From: Corynebacterium sp. HMSC04H06
GTDB lineage: Bacteria; Actinomycetota; Actinomycetes; Mycobacteriales; Mycobacteriaceae
Direction of reading: 5' to 3'
DNA length: 64,000 nt
Assembly (NCBI RefSeq): GCF_001815935.1
Contig: NZ_KV823440.1
Span: 62,001-126,000, forward strand
In this document: one piece after another, positions 17,928 through 26,077 of the stretch
Layout of the letters: each line of letters starts with the position of its first letter
How positions within the stretch are numbered: the stretch's first letter is position 1
The notes under the pieces: generated by a model
What the model was told of the DNA's origin: nothing
Database searches by the model: none
The model's input: the letters and a program-made list of their open reading frames with translations, nothing else
Translations under genes and position numbers: made by a program

Positions 17928-17941
17928 GCCAGAAACCGTAC

Positions 17942-17957
17942 TAAACCGCTCTGTCTA
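17942..17957 (-). promoter_or_regulatory. McbR-like operator 1 upstream of metYX
   Basis: On the minus strand the site reads TAGAC-AGAGCG-GTTTA, one change from TAGAC-N6-GTCTA in the right arm. Its near edge is 14 bases before the metY start codon, which suits repression of transcription. Confidence 0.7.
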
Positions 17958-18004
17958 TTACGAAGGACTTTCAGAAAACGTGCAGTTCGCAACGGGAATA
18001 AAAA

Positions 18005-18020
18005 TAGACAAAGCGGTCGG
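18005..18020 (+). promoter_or_regulatory. McbR-like operator 2 upstream of metYX
   Basis: TAGAC-AAAGCG-GTCGG shares the perfect left arm and the AAAGCG spacer with the metQ site but has a poor right arm. It lies in the same intergenic region as operator 1 and in the opposite orientation, so it could serve metYX, the small membrane gene at 18059, or both. Confidence 0.5.
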
Positions 18021-18058
18021 TTTTGTTGGCGCGAACGTCTGGCGGGTGGGCTTCTTGT

Positions 18059-18268
18059 CTATTTCCGGCGACCCTTGCGACCGCTGATGAGGTACCAGCC
18101 GCCGAGGATGAGGCCGAAGAAAATTAGCGCCGCGGCAATGAAGACCATGGCGACGACGACGGTCTGGTGGGGGTTGTTGAGGAAGATCATCGACGTAATG
18201 GCGGCCAGGAAGATGGCAGCAAATAGCGTGATTAGCCAATTGCGTTTTGTATGTTCTGTGAAAGACAT
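18059..18268 (-). CDS. Small two-helix membrane protein
   Basis: A 69-residue protein with two hydrophobic helices (residues about 11-28 and 36-59) and a basic tail (S-G-R-K-G-R-R-K). It resembles small corynebacterial membrane proteins without assigned function. It lies upstream of metY in the same direction but separated by the McbR-like sites, so it is probably not in the met operon. Confidence 0.6.
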   Translation of the reverse strand: MSFTEHTKRNWLITLFAAIFLAAITSMIFLNNPHQTVVVAMVFIAAALIFFGLILGGWYLISGRKGRRK

Positions 18269-18625
18269 ATTCCAAATACTACGGGAAAAACCGGTTTAAA
18301 TATCCTGTTGAAGTCCGCGGTGTGTTCGATTTAACAGCTCAGGATTGGCATCTATGTTGATTGTTTTGCGGATCGGCCCAAAGGGGTGAATGTAGTGCTG
18401 AAATACCAGCTGTTGCGGCTTGCTTTGTGGGGGATTTTGGGCTGGAGTAAGGCTTGGCTATTCAATCTTTTGGATGACTCGAAGAGTGGGGAGAATTCGC
18501 CCAGGTCTATTTAAAACGGGAAAACCCGTAGATAATCGAGGGGAGGTTTCCGGCACAGTGCCACCTTGCCGCAGTCGGGCAGAACTAGATCTGGATTGCG
18601 GGTAATCCGACAAAGACGGGAAATT
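18269..18625. other. norB upstream region without genes
   Basis: No convincing coding frame is present. Near its end is a hairpin ACGGG-AAAA-CCCGT (18516-18529) directly followed by GATAAT (18531-18536), which looks like a -10 element; the leader to the norB start would be about 80 bases. The hairpin could be an operator overlapping the promoter. The region is A/T-richer than the genome around it. Confidence 0.5.
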
Positions 18626-21271
18626 ATGTCCTCTACAGTTGGCACGGACGATCGTCGTAGACCTGTCCTAAAAGTGAGCAACGTCTGGGTGCAAGGCGTC
18701 GCGTTGGTGATGATTTTTGGATTCTTGGTAATGGGTTTCTTGGCTTATCGCACCTACACAGCCTCGATGCCGCTTCCTGACAAAATCGTTTCCCAGTCCT
18801 CGGGGGAAACGATTCTTACGAAAGATGAAATCTTAAACGGCCAGGCGCTCTATCAGGCGCGTGGTCTTCAGCAATATGGCTCCGTCATGGGCCACGGTGC
18901 GTATCTCGGTCCCGACTACACCGCTGAATACCTGCGTATGTCGTTGGAAAAGGCACGAGAGCTCAACGATGAGAACGGGCTGCCCGAGTTCGTCGATGAC
19001 GCAGCAACTCCCGAGGAAGCCGTAAAAGAAGAATTTCGAGCCAACCGATATGATCCCGAAACCGGGGTTCTCGAGTGGACCGATAACCAGATAGCGGCAT
19101 TTGAAGCCGCTAAGGAATATTACGCCGAATACTTTGGTCCTCTTTCCAACGAAAAGGGCTTGCCGTCGGAATTCATTACCGATTCGCAAGACATCAACAA
19201 TCTGACCGGCTTCTTCGGCTGGACTGCCTGGGCCGCGGCGGCGGAACGTCCGGGTCAAGACTATTCCTACACCAACAACTGGCCGGCAGAACCCCGCGTG
19301 GACAACGGCCCCACCGCAGACCTCGTGGTCTGGTCGGTGCTTTCCTTGATCGCACTGATCGGTGGTACCGGCCTGATCTTCGCCATCTACGGACGCTGGT
19401 CGAAGTCTATTGGCTGGCACGCAGAGGAAACGCCTAACCTCGATTTCACCCAGCCGGGGGAAGTCGGGCTGACCAAATCTCAGAAGGTTGTCGCCTGGTT
19501 CATCTTGGTGATTGCGGTACTGTTCCTCATCCAGGCTTTGTTGGGTGCAGCATCGCAGCACTACCGAACAGAGCTCACGGGATTCTTTGGAATCCCTTTG
19601 CAGGAATTACTCCCGTACAACGTGTCCCGAACGTGGCACCTGCAGTTATCGCTCCTCTGGACGGCCGGGGGATTGCTAGCTGCTGGCATCTTCCTGTCGT
19701 CATTCGTCGGCAAGAAAGAGCCGAAGGGGCAGCACTGGTTGGTCTGGTTCCTACTGGGAGCAATCGCGTTCGTCGTCTTTGGCTCCATGGCGTTTGAGTG
19801 GCTGTCCACGATGGGCTACATCGAGGAAGGAACTCTGTTCTCTCAGCAGTGGGAATTCCTTGACCTGCCGCGGTTCTTCCAAATCCTGCTCACCATCGGC
19901 ATGTTTGTGTGGATCGGGATCATCTTCCGGCAACTGCGCAACCGGCTGAAAACCGAGCACAAATCCAACATGCCGTGGTTGTTCTTCTACGCGGGGATTG
20001 CCATCCCAGCGTTTTACGCAGTGGGTAACCTGGCGGGTTCGGAAACGCATATTTCGGTAGCTGAATTCTGGCGCTTTTGGGTTGTTCACCTGTGGGTGGA
20101 AGACTTCCTGGAGCTTTTCACGACGGTCATGGTCGCCTACGTCTTCGTCCTGCTGGGCGTTATCCGCGAAAAGATTGCGTTGGGCATCATTTTCCTCGAC
20201 GTGATTCTCTATTCCACCGGCGGCGTGCTGGGAACCATGCACCACCTGTACTTCTCCGGAACGCCGGTCGAGCACATGGCGCTGGGTGCCTTCTTCTCAG
20301 CAGCTGAGGTTGTGCCGCTGACCCTGCTGACTGTTGAGGCGTGGACCTTTATGCAGCTCGGCTCTCGCCAGCGCGCGTCCGGCGAACGCCCGTTCCCGCA
20401 CCGCTGGGCCGTGATGTTCCTCGTCGCTGTGGGCTTCTGGAACTTTCTTGGCGCCGGCATCTTCGGGTTCCTAGTCAACCTGCCGATCGTGTCCTACTAC
20501 GAAATTGGCACTGCCCTGACCGCTAACCATGCCCACGGCGCCATGATGGGCGTGTACGGCTTCTTGGCTGTCGGATTATCCGTTTTCGCGCTGCGCTATC
20601 TCACGCCGCCGGACAAGTGGTCGGAAAAAGCGATGGCCTGGGCCTTCTGGCTGCAGAACCTCGGATTGCTGTGGATGGTAGTGATTTCCTTGCTGCCGCT
20701 GGGCGTCCTCCAGCTCTATGAGTCCGTGGCATCTGGCTACGTGGAAGCTCGTTCCCTGGGTTATATCACCGAACCTGGCAACGCCATCATGGAATGGCTG
20801 CGTATGCCTGGTGACGTCCTATTCCTCGTCGGGATTATTCCGCTCTTGATCGCGGCGCTTCGGGGCGTGCTGTACAACAAGCACATTCCGACCGTCGAAG
20901 AGCATCCTGCCGATCCGCTCTTTAGCATCGTCACTGCTGAGGAGGAAGAATACGACGCGTCCCACGCGCCTGGAACCTCTTCGTCGGTCGGGTTGGTATC
21001 CGGTGGCAAGGCACGTGTTGATGCCCGCCGTGCCGGGAACGACAGTGGGCGTGTGGCCGGTCGACGTTATGGCTATATCGATGAGCGCGGTGCGTTTGTC
21101 GAACAAGAGTCTCCGAATTCCGGCCGCGGTGATTCGGCACCGGCAGGCCCGTGGTCCCCTGGCTTTGAGTCGGAGACCAACTGGGGCGGGAAGTACAACT
21201 CGAAGTGGGGCGGTACCTACCGGTCCGATTCGAGTCACGACTCCGCCCCCTCCGATGGCGAGAAGAACTAG
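18626..21271 (+). CDS. norB: Quinol-dependent nitric oxide reductase NorB (qNOR)
   Basis: An 881-residue membrane enzyme that reduces NO to N2O with quinol electrons. After the first helix there is a long extracytoplasmic domain (about residues 45-230), then about 13 helices. Heme and FeB ligands are in place: H338 in T-W-H-L-Q-L, H489 in V-V-H-L-W-V-E-D, H539/H540 in T-M-H-H-L-Y, and H635/H637 in A-N-H-A-H-G-A-M. The glutamate near the FeB site follows H489. The last roughly 130 residues (after about 750) are a polar Gly/Ser/Asp-rich tail that qNOR enzymes of about 760 residues lack. ATG 18626 is preferred to an earlier in-frame ATG. Codon usage is less GC-biased than that of the flanking genes, suggesting acquisition. 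Confidence 0.93.
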   Translation: MSSTVGTDDRRRPVLKVSNVWVQGVALVMIFGFLVMGFLAYRTYTASMPLPDKIVSQSSGETILTKDEILNGQALYQARGLQQYGSVMGHGAYLGPDYTAEYLRMSLEKARELNDENGLPEFVDDAATPEEAVKEEFRANRYDPETGVLEWTDNQIAAFEAAKEYYAEYFGPLSNEKGLPSEFITDSQDINNLTGFFGWTAWAAAAERPGQDYSYTNNWPAEPRVDNGPTADLVVWSVLSLIALIGGTGLIFAIYGRWSKSIGWHAEETPNLDFTQPGEVGLTKSQKVVAWFILVIAVLFLIQALLGAASQHYRTELTGFFGIPLQELLPYNVSRTWHLQLSLLWTAGGLLAAGIFLSSFVGKKEPKGQHWLVWFLLGAIAFVVFGSMAFEWLSTMGYIEEGTLFSQQWEFLDLPRFFQILLTIGMFVWIGIIFRQLRNRLKTEHKSNMPWLFFYAGIAIPAFYAVGNLAGSETHISVAEFWRFWVVHLWVEDFLELFTTVMVAYVFVLLGVIREKIALGIIFLDVILYSTGGVLGTMHHLYFSGTPVEHMALGAFFSAAEVVPLTLLTVEAWTFMQLGSRQRASGERPFPHRWAVMFLVAVGFWNFLGAGIFGFLVNLPIVSYYEIGTALTANHAHGAMMGVYGFLAVGLSVFALRYLTPPDKWSEKAMAWAFWLQNLGLLWMVVISLLPLGVLQLYESVASGYVEARSLGYITEPGNAIMEWLRMPGDVLFLVGIIPLLIAALRGVLYNKHIPTVEEHPADPLFSIVTAEEEEYDASHAPGTSSSVGLVSGGKARVDARRAGNDSGRVAGRRYGYIDERGAFVEQESPNSGRGDSAPAGPWSPGFESETNWGGKYNSKWGGTYRSDSSHDSAPSDGEKN

Positions 21272-21283
21272 GGCAGGGAAGTG

Positions 21284-21940
21284 ATGGAAGCTCCTGGCAT
21301 TTTCACCCTACTAGCAGTGGTCTATGGAATTTTCCTCGTGGCCATTGCTTGGGCCTTTGACGGGATGGCGAAGCAAACGTCGAACCGCACCATGGCGAAC
21401 CGGGCGGGAACCTTTCGTTACTTGGCGGAACATGACGCGTGGCAGTGCCCTGAGGATCAATGGTTGTGGCCGTCGAGCTTCGATCCCGAAAACCGCGTTA
21501 TGCGGTACCGGGGAAACCCGACCGTCTGCAATACCTGCCCGGTCAAGGATTCCTGCACGGTGTCACACCACGGCCGCGAGGTCACCCGCCAGCTAGACCC
21601 GTGGCCGCATTCTGACGCGGGGCGTTTCCACCGCGGGATTGCTTTTGCTGTCGCTGCCATGGGCTACCTACTGCCGCTGTGCTCTTTGATTACCAACCAT
21701 TCGCTGTCTGAGGTGTTAATCATCTTGGCTACCGTGCTGGTTATTTCCGCACTTGGCGTGTACCCGCTGTCTCGGCATTTGTGGCGGACCCCCTCTAACG
21801 CGCCCAAGATCGTCGTGCCTGAGCTCGATAACCGAGAGGCCGAGCTGGCCGCACAGATCGACAGGTACGGGTCGAAATACGGAAAGTCGAAATTCGCTTC
21901 GGACCGTAAGAAGTCCGGCATGGAAAAGGAAACACACTAA
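21284..21940 (+). CDS. Membrane protein with a transposase-like Cys4 zinc motif
   Basis: A 218-residue protein with one N-terminal helix (about 6-25), a polar loop of about 90 residues, and two more helices (about 119-137 and 142-163), then a charged tail. The loop has a CX26CX2CX5C pattern: W-Q-C-P, then Y-R-G-N-P-T-V-C-N-T-C-P-V-K-D-S-C-T followed by H-G-R-E-V-T-R. That spacing and wording closely resemble the zinc ribbon of IS1182/DDE-type transposases (YRC-P ... C..CP.K..CT.S..GR...R), but no catalytic DDE residues exist here. ATG 21284 is preferred over GTG 21281 because of its spacing to AGGG. It sits between norB and the slipin gene, with a 1-base overlap of the latter. Confidence 0.72.
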   Translation: MEAPGIFTLLAVVYGIFLVAIAWAFDGMAKQTSNRTMANRAGTFRYLAEHDAWQCPEDQWLWPSSFDPENRVMRYRGNPTVCNTCPVKDSCTVSHHGREVTRQLDPWPHSDAGRFHRGIAFAVAAMGYLLPLCSLITNHSLSEVLIILATVLVISALGVYPLSRHLWRTPSNAPKIVVPELDNREAELAAQIDRYGSKYGKSKFASDRKKSGMEKETH

Positions 21941-22749
21941 TGTCTGCATTTGTATTCTGGCCAATTGTCATTGGCATTGTCATCGCCTTACTCGTGGCCT
22001 TCGCCGCCTACTCGTTCAAGGTTATTAAGCAATACGAACGCGGCGTGACTTTCCGCTTCGGGCACTTGCGGCCGCTGATGGAGCCTGGGCTGCATTTCCT
22101 GTGGCCGGGCATCGACAAGCTAGAGCGCGTGGACCAGAGGGTCGTGACCTTAACCATCCCGCCGCAGGAAATCATTACCAAGGACAACGTCTCCGTCCGG
22201 GTAAACGCGGTGGTCATGTTCGAGGTGACCGACTCAGTAAAGGCGGTGCTCGAAGTCGAGAACTACGCCGTGGCGACCTCCCAAATCGCGCAGACTACGC
22301 TGCGTACTCTCTTGGGCCGCGCGGATCTCGATGACTTGCTGGCGCACCGCGAGGAACTCAATGAAGACTTGGCCAACATCATTAATGGGCAGACCAAGCG
22401 TTGGGGCGTGGTAACTCGCATCGTGGAGATCAAGGACGTGGAAATCCCCGAACTGATGCAGCGGGCCTTGGCGCGCGAGGCGGAGGCAGAGCGTGAACGC
22501 CGTGCCAAGGTGATTTCCGCCCACGGCGAGTTGCAGTCCTCTCGGGAGCTGCGGGAAGCTGCTGACGAGTTGGGGAAGGCCCCCGCTGCCCTCCAACTGC
22601 GTTACCTGCAGACGGTGCTGGAGCTCGGGGCGGATCAGAATTCAACGATCGTGTTCCCTCTGCCCATCGACATCATGGGCGGCTTCATGGAGAGCCTGGG
22701 GACCTTTTCCAAGGGCTTTAAGGACGCCCACCAAAGCCAGGCCAAGTAA
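21940..22749 (+). CDS. SPFH/stomatin-like slipin
   Basis: A 269-residue slipin. An N-terminal membrane helix (about 4-24) is followed by the SPFH domain: Y-E-R-G-V-T-F-R-F-G, G-L-H-F-L-W-P-G, V-T-L-T-I-P-P-Q-E, N-V-S-V-R-V-N-A-V-V and Y-A-V-A-T-S-Q-I-A-Q-T-T-L-R. A charged coiled coil follows (A-R-E-A-E-A-E-R-E-R-R-A-K-V-I). Such proteins scaffold membrane microdomains and often control membrane proteases. The usual NfeD/protease partner is absent here. It is the third gene of the norB unit. Confidence 0.9.
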   Translation: MSAFVFWPIVIGIVIALLVAFAAYSFKVIKQYERGVTFRFGHLRPLMEPGLHFLWPGIDKLERVDQRVVTLTIPPQEIITKDNVSVRVNAVVMFEVTDSVKAVLEVENYAVATSQIAQTTLRTLLGRADLDDLLAHREELNEDLANIINGQTKRWGVVTRIVEIKDVEIPELMQRALAREAEAERERRAKVISAHGELQSSRELREAADELGKAPAALQLRYLQTVLELGADQNSTIVFPLPIDIMGGFMESLGTFSKGFKDAHQSQAK

Positions 22750-22770
22750 CGGGGTAGGGGCATCGTGGAG

Positions 22771-24105
22771 CTAGTCCGCGGGGGATTGACCGAGAATCTC
22801 CTGAAAAACATTTAGGGCAGAAGCAAGCTCAGCGTCGCTCAAGTGCCCGAAACCGATGACGATTCCGTTGTCGGCCGCCGTGCCGCCCCAGTAGTCGGTC
22901 AGGGCGGTCACCGCGAGGCCGCGCTCGGCGGCCGCGGCCACGACCTCGCGGGCAGGCCGGGTGCAGATGACCACGGCGTGCAGGCCGCCGCTGATGGGGC
23001 GCACGGCTGGGCCGAGCGCGGAGACCACCAGATCGCGGCGGCGCCGGTAATCGCGCCGCACGCGCCCGGTGTGCCGGCGCAGCTCCCCGCTGGCTAGAAA
23101 CTTCGCCAGGGCCGCCTGGGTAATGGCCGCCACCGGCTGCCCGGTGACCGCGCGCACCTGGCGGATGGGGGCGATGAGCCGGTCGGGGACCACCAGGTAG
23201 CCGCACGCGATGGAAGGCGAAATCACCGAGGAGAACGTGCCCAGCAGGACGGCCTGTTCTGGGCCCAGCGCGGCCAGGGCCGGCAGCGGCTGGCCGGCAT
23301 AGCGCAGCTCCGAGTCGAAGTCGTCCTCGACCAGGAGGACGTCGTGGCGGCGGGCGAAGGCGACCAGCTCGGTCCGGCGGGCGGCCGGCAGGGAGCCGCC
23401 GTAGGGGTACTGGTGGCTCGGGGTGATAAGCGCCAGGTCGAGCCCGCCGCCGGGGAGCCCGGTGGGCACCCGCAGGCCGTGGTCATCGGTGGGCAGTTCC
23501 ACGAGCGCATGCCCCAGGGCCGGCGGGATCTGGCGCAGGCTGGGGTATCCCGGGGATTCCACGCCGACGCGCAAGCGCCCGCCCACCGCGCGCAGCAAGA
23601 GGCCCAAGCCCTCGCGGGCCCCGGCGGTGACCATGATGCGGGCGGGATCCACGTTGAGCCCGCGCATGTGGCGCAGGTGCGCGGCGATCTCCCGGCGCAG
23701 CTCCGCCAAGCCGGCGGGGGCCTGCTCGGTGAGCTGGCTGGCACCGGCCGCCGCGGAGCGCCACGCCGCCCGCCAAGCGGGGGTGATAAGGCGCGCAGTA
23801 TCCGGCAGCCCCGGGGTCAGCTGCAGCAGCGCGGCCTTCTCCTCGGGCGCTGGTTGCGCCGGGGCGGGCCGCGGGGGAGCGGGGCTTATATCCGGGTGCA
23901 CGCGGGTGCCGGAGCCGTGCTGGCCCACGAGGTAGCCTTCGGCGATGAGTTGCTCGTAGGCGGTGACCACGCTGCCCCTGGCTACCCCCAGTCGGTGGGC
24001 CAGGGCGCGGGTGGACGGCAGCTTCTCTTTCGGCCGGTAGACGCCGTGGGTGATCTGCTCGCGCAGCTCAGCGGCGATCCGGGCGGGCAGGGGCAGGGTG
24101 TGCAT
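22771..24105 (-). CDS. pdxR: MocR-type transcriptional regulator PdxR
   Basis: A 444-residue MocR/GntR protein: an N-terminal winged helix (E-L-R-E-Q-I-T-H-G-V-Y, L-P-S-T-R-A-L-A-H-R-L-G-V-A-R-G-S-V) joined to an aminotransferase-fold domain with V-T-A-G-A-R-E-G-L and L-L-V-E-D-D-F-D-S-E-L-R-Y. It is divergent from pdxST, and the family activates that operon and represses itself, sensing PLP. ATG 24105 is chosen because TACTAT lies 8 bases upstream, which would make a leaderless mRNA; ATG 24129 would overlap an apparent PdxR site. C. glutamicum PdxR is the closest known relative by context. Confidence 0.88.
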   Translation of the reverse strand: MHTLPLPARIAAELREQITHGVYRPKEKLPSTRALAHRLGVARGSVVTAYEQLIAEGYLVGQHGSGTRVHPDISPAPPRPAPAQPAPEEKAALLQLTPGLPDTARLITPAWRAAWRSAAAGASQLTEQAPAGLAELRREIAAHLRHMRGLNVDPARIMVTAGAREGLGLLLRAVGGRLRVGVESPGYPSLRQIPPALGHALVELPTDDHGLRVPTGLPGGGLDLALITPSHQYPYGGSLPAARRTELVAFARRHDVLLVEDDFDSELRYAGQPLPALAALGPEQAVLLGTFSSVISPSIACGYLVVPDRLIAPIRQVRAVTGQPVAAITQAALAKFLASGELRRHTGRVRRDYRRRRDLVVSALGPAVRPISGGLHAVVICTRPAREVVAAAAERGLAVTALTDYWGGTAADNGIVIGFGHLSDAELASALNVFQEILGQSPAD

Positions 24106-24118
24106 AAAAATCCATAGT

Positions 24119-24168
24119 AAGTGGTCCATTTCAACACGCCAAAAGTGGCTCTTGTCATAAACCACTTG
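24119..24168. promoter_or_regulatory. Three PdxR-type operator repeats
   Basis: AAGTGGTCCA (24119-24128), AAAGTGGCTCT (24142-24152) and, on the opposite strand, CAAGTGGTT (24160-24168) share an AAGTGG core. This matches the C. glutamicum PdxR binding motif AAAGTGG(W)(-/T)CTA. All lie between pdxR and pdxS, as expected for a regulator controlling the divergent pair. Confidence 0.7.
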
Positions 24169-24188
24169 GGCGGGGTTGGATGTAGGCC

Positions 24189-25121
24189 ATGACTGAAACC
24201 CAGAAGAACGCTAAGCAGAACGCACAGGCCCCGGCCGGCGCCCAGACCGCGACCACCCGCGTCAAGCGCGGCCTGGCGGACATGCTCAAGGGCGGCGTCA
24301 TCATGGACGTGGTGACCCCGGAGCAGGCCAAGATCGCCGAGGACGCCGGCGCCAGCGCCGTCATGGCGCTCGAGCGTGTGCCTGCCGATATCCGCGCCCA
24401 GGGCGGCGTGGCCCGCATGTCCGACCCGGACCTTATCGACGGCATCGTGGGCGCCGTGTCCATCCCGGTGATGGCCAAGTCGCGCATCGGCCACTTCGTC
24501 GAGGCCCAGATTCTGGCGGAGCTGGGCGTGGACTTCATCGACGAGTCCGAGGTGCTCTCCCCGGCGGATTACACCAACCACATCAACAAGTGGGACTTCG
24601 ACGTCCCCTTCGTCTGCGGCGCCACCAACCTGGGCGAGGCCCTGCGGCGCATTACCGAGGGCGCGGCCATGATCCGCTCCAAGGGCGAGGCCGGCACCGG
24701 GGACGTCTCCGAGGCCGTGCGCCACCTGCGCACCATCAAGGGCGAAATCGCCCGCCTGCGCAACCTGGACCGCGACGAGCTCTACGTCGCCGCCAAGGAG
24801 CTGCAGGCCCCCTACGACCTGGTCGCCGAGGTCGCCGAGACCGGCTCCCTGCCGGTGGTTCTCTTCGTCGCCGGCGGCGTGGCTACCCCGGCCGATGCGG
24901 CCCTGGTCCGCCAGATGGGCGCCGAGGGCGTCTTCGTCGGCTCCGGCATCTTCAAGTCCGGCGAGCCGGCCAAGCGCGCCGCCGCCATTGTCAAGGCCGC
25001 CACCGCCTACGACGACCCGGCTGTGCTGGCCGAGGTCTCCCGCAACCTGGGCGAGGCCATGGTCGGCCTGAACGTCGCCGACGTCCCGGCCCCGCACCGC
25101 TTGGCCGAGCGCGGCTGGTAA
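24189..25121 (+). CDS. pdxS: Pyridoxal 5'-phosphate synthase lyase subunit PdxS
   Basis: A 310-residue (beta/alpha)8 barrel that builds PLP from ribose 5-phosphate, glyceraldehyde 3-phosphate and ammonia. The catalytic pattern is clear: G-G-V-I-M-D-V near residue 35, M-A-K-S-R-I-G-H-F (first lysine), and [13 protein letters not shown] (second lysine). The polar first 22 residues are an extension before the barrel. pdxT follows after 7 bases. Codons are strongly biased toward C/G-ending forms, as for a well-expressed gene. Confidence 0.96.
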   Translation: MTETQKNAKQNAQAPAGAQTATTRVKRGLADMLKGGVIMDVVTPEQAKIAEDAGASAVMALERVPADIRAQGGVARMSDPDLIDGIVGAVSIPVMAKSRIGHFVEAQILAELGVDFIDESEVLSPADYTNHINKWDFDVPFVCGATNLGEALRRITEGAAMIRSKGEAGTGDVSEAVRHLRTIKGEIARLRNLDRDELYVAAKELQAPYDLVAEVAETGSLPVVLFVAGGVATPADAALVRQMGAEGVFVGSGIFKSGEPAKRAAAIVKAATAYDDPAVLAEVSRNLGEAMVGLNVADVPAPHRLAERGW

Positions 25122-25128
25122 GCCCCAC

Positions 25129-25719
25129 ATGCGCATTGGCGTACTCGCCCTGCAGGGTGGGGTGGAAGAACACCTGGAAATCCTGGACGGCCTCGGGGCG
25201 GATACCCGCCGGGTGCGGATGCCGCGGGACTTGGACGGCCTCGACGGGATAGTCATCCCGGGCGGCGAGTCCACCGTCATCGACAAGCTGGCCCGCACCT
25301 TCGACCTGGCAGGACCACTGGCCGCGGCCATCGGCGGCGGCCTGCCCACCCTGGCCACCTGCGCCGGGCTCATCTACTGTGCCCGGGAGCTGGACAACCC
25401 CGCCCCGGGGCAGCAGGCTCTGGGGGTTATGGACGTGACCGTGCGCCGCAATGCGTTCGGCTCCCAGCGCCACTCCGCGGAGCAGGCCGTGCCCGTGGGC
25501 GCGGGCCTGACCGTCGACGCCAGCTTCATCCGCGCGCCGATTGTCACCCGCGTGGGCGAGGGCGTGGAGGTGCTTTCCCGCGTGCCCGGCCCGGACGGCG
25601 AACCCGTCGTCGTGGGCGTGCGCGCCGAGGCCGTCACCGCGCTGAGCTTCCATCCGGAAGAAAACGGCGATGACCGAGTCCACGCGGCCTGGCTGCGGGC
25701 CGCAGCGTTAGTCGAGTAA
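25129..25719 (+). CDS. pdxT: Pyridoxal 5'-phosphate synthase glutaminase PdxT
   Basis: A 196-residue class I glutamine amidotransferase that supplies ammonia to PdxS. Start I-G-V-L-A-L-Q-G-G-V-E-E-H, oxyanion block P-G-G-E-S-T, nucleophile in A-T-C-A-G-L-I, and the His/Glu pair in S-F-H-P-E-E near the end are all present. Its last 12 bases overlap the convergent ATPase remnant on the other strand. Confidence 0.95.
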   Translation: MRIGVLALQGGVEEHLEILDGLGADTRRVRMPRDLDGLDGIVIPGGESTVIDKLARTFDLAGPLAAAIGGGLPTLATCAGLIYCARELDNPAPGQQALGVMDVTVRRNAFGSQRHSAEQAVPVGAGLTVDASFIRAPIVTRVGEGVEVLSRVPGPDGEPVVVGVRAEAVTALSFHPEENGDDRVHAAWLRAAALVE

Positions 25720-25973
25720 TTCAGCAACCACGTGTTCGCGTAAATAGTCCTGAAGATAGGGAGGGAAAATTTCGTTGTTCCGCGGCCTGCCGTGACCATG
25801 TCCGCGTCAACTAGCCGCTTCCGGTAGTTATACGCTTGTTGCACGCTGACTCTTAACCGGTTGGCGACGTCGATTATTTCCGAGGGGCCATCATCAAGGG
25901 ACATAACTGCCAGGAAACGTCGATCTTTAGCTGAGAGGTCGGATGACGCTGGCTCGTGAACCAGCTGCCCAAG
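25708..25973 (-). pseudogene. C-terminal remnant of an AAA-type ATPase
   Basis: In the minus-strand frame the residues L-S-A-K-D-R-R-F-L-A, D-D-G-P-S-E-I-I-D-V-A-N-R-L, S-V-Q-Q-A-Y-N-Y-R-K-R-L and G-R-G-T-T-K-F-S-L-P form a winged-helix resembling the C-terminus of actinobacterial AAA ATPases. One base is missing in the GGG at 25759-25761; adding it continues to Y-L-Q-D-Y-L-R-E-H-V and a stop at 25708-25710. No ATPase domain lies upstream, so this is a debris of a larger gene. The region around it is A/T-richer than its flanks. Confidence 0.6.
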
Positions 25974-26077
25974 TTATTTCGGGCTTTGGTGCGCTAAATA
26001 GCAGAGTTCGTTGTGTATGGATGTGTACTTTATGTATTTTGTGTATTTCCAGCGTCCTAGTGAGCCCGTAGCCAGGC

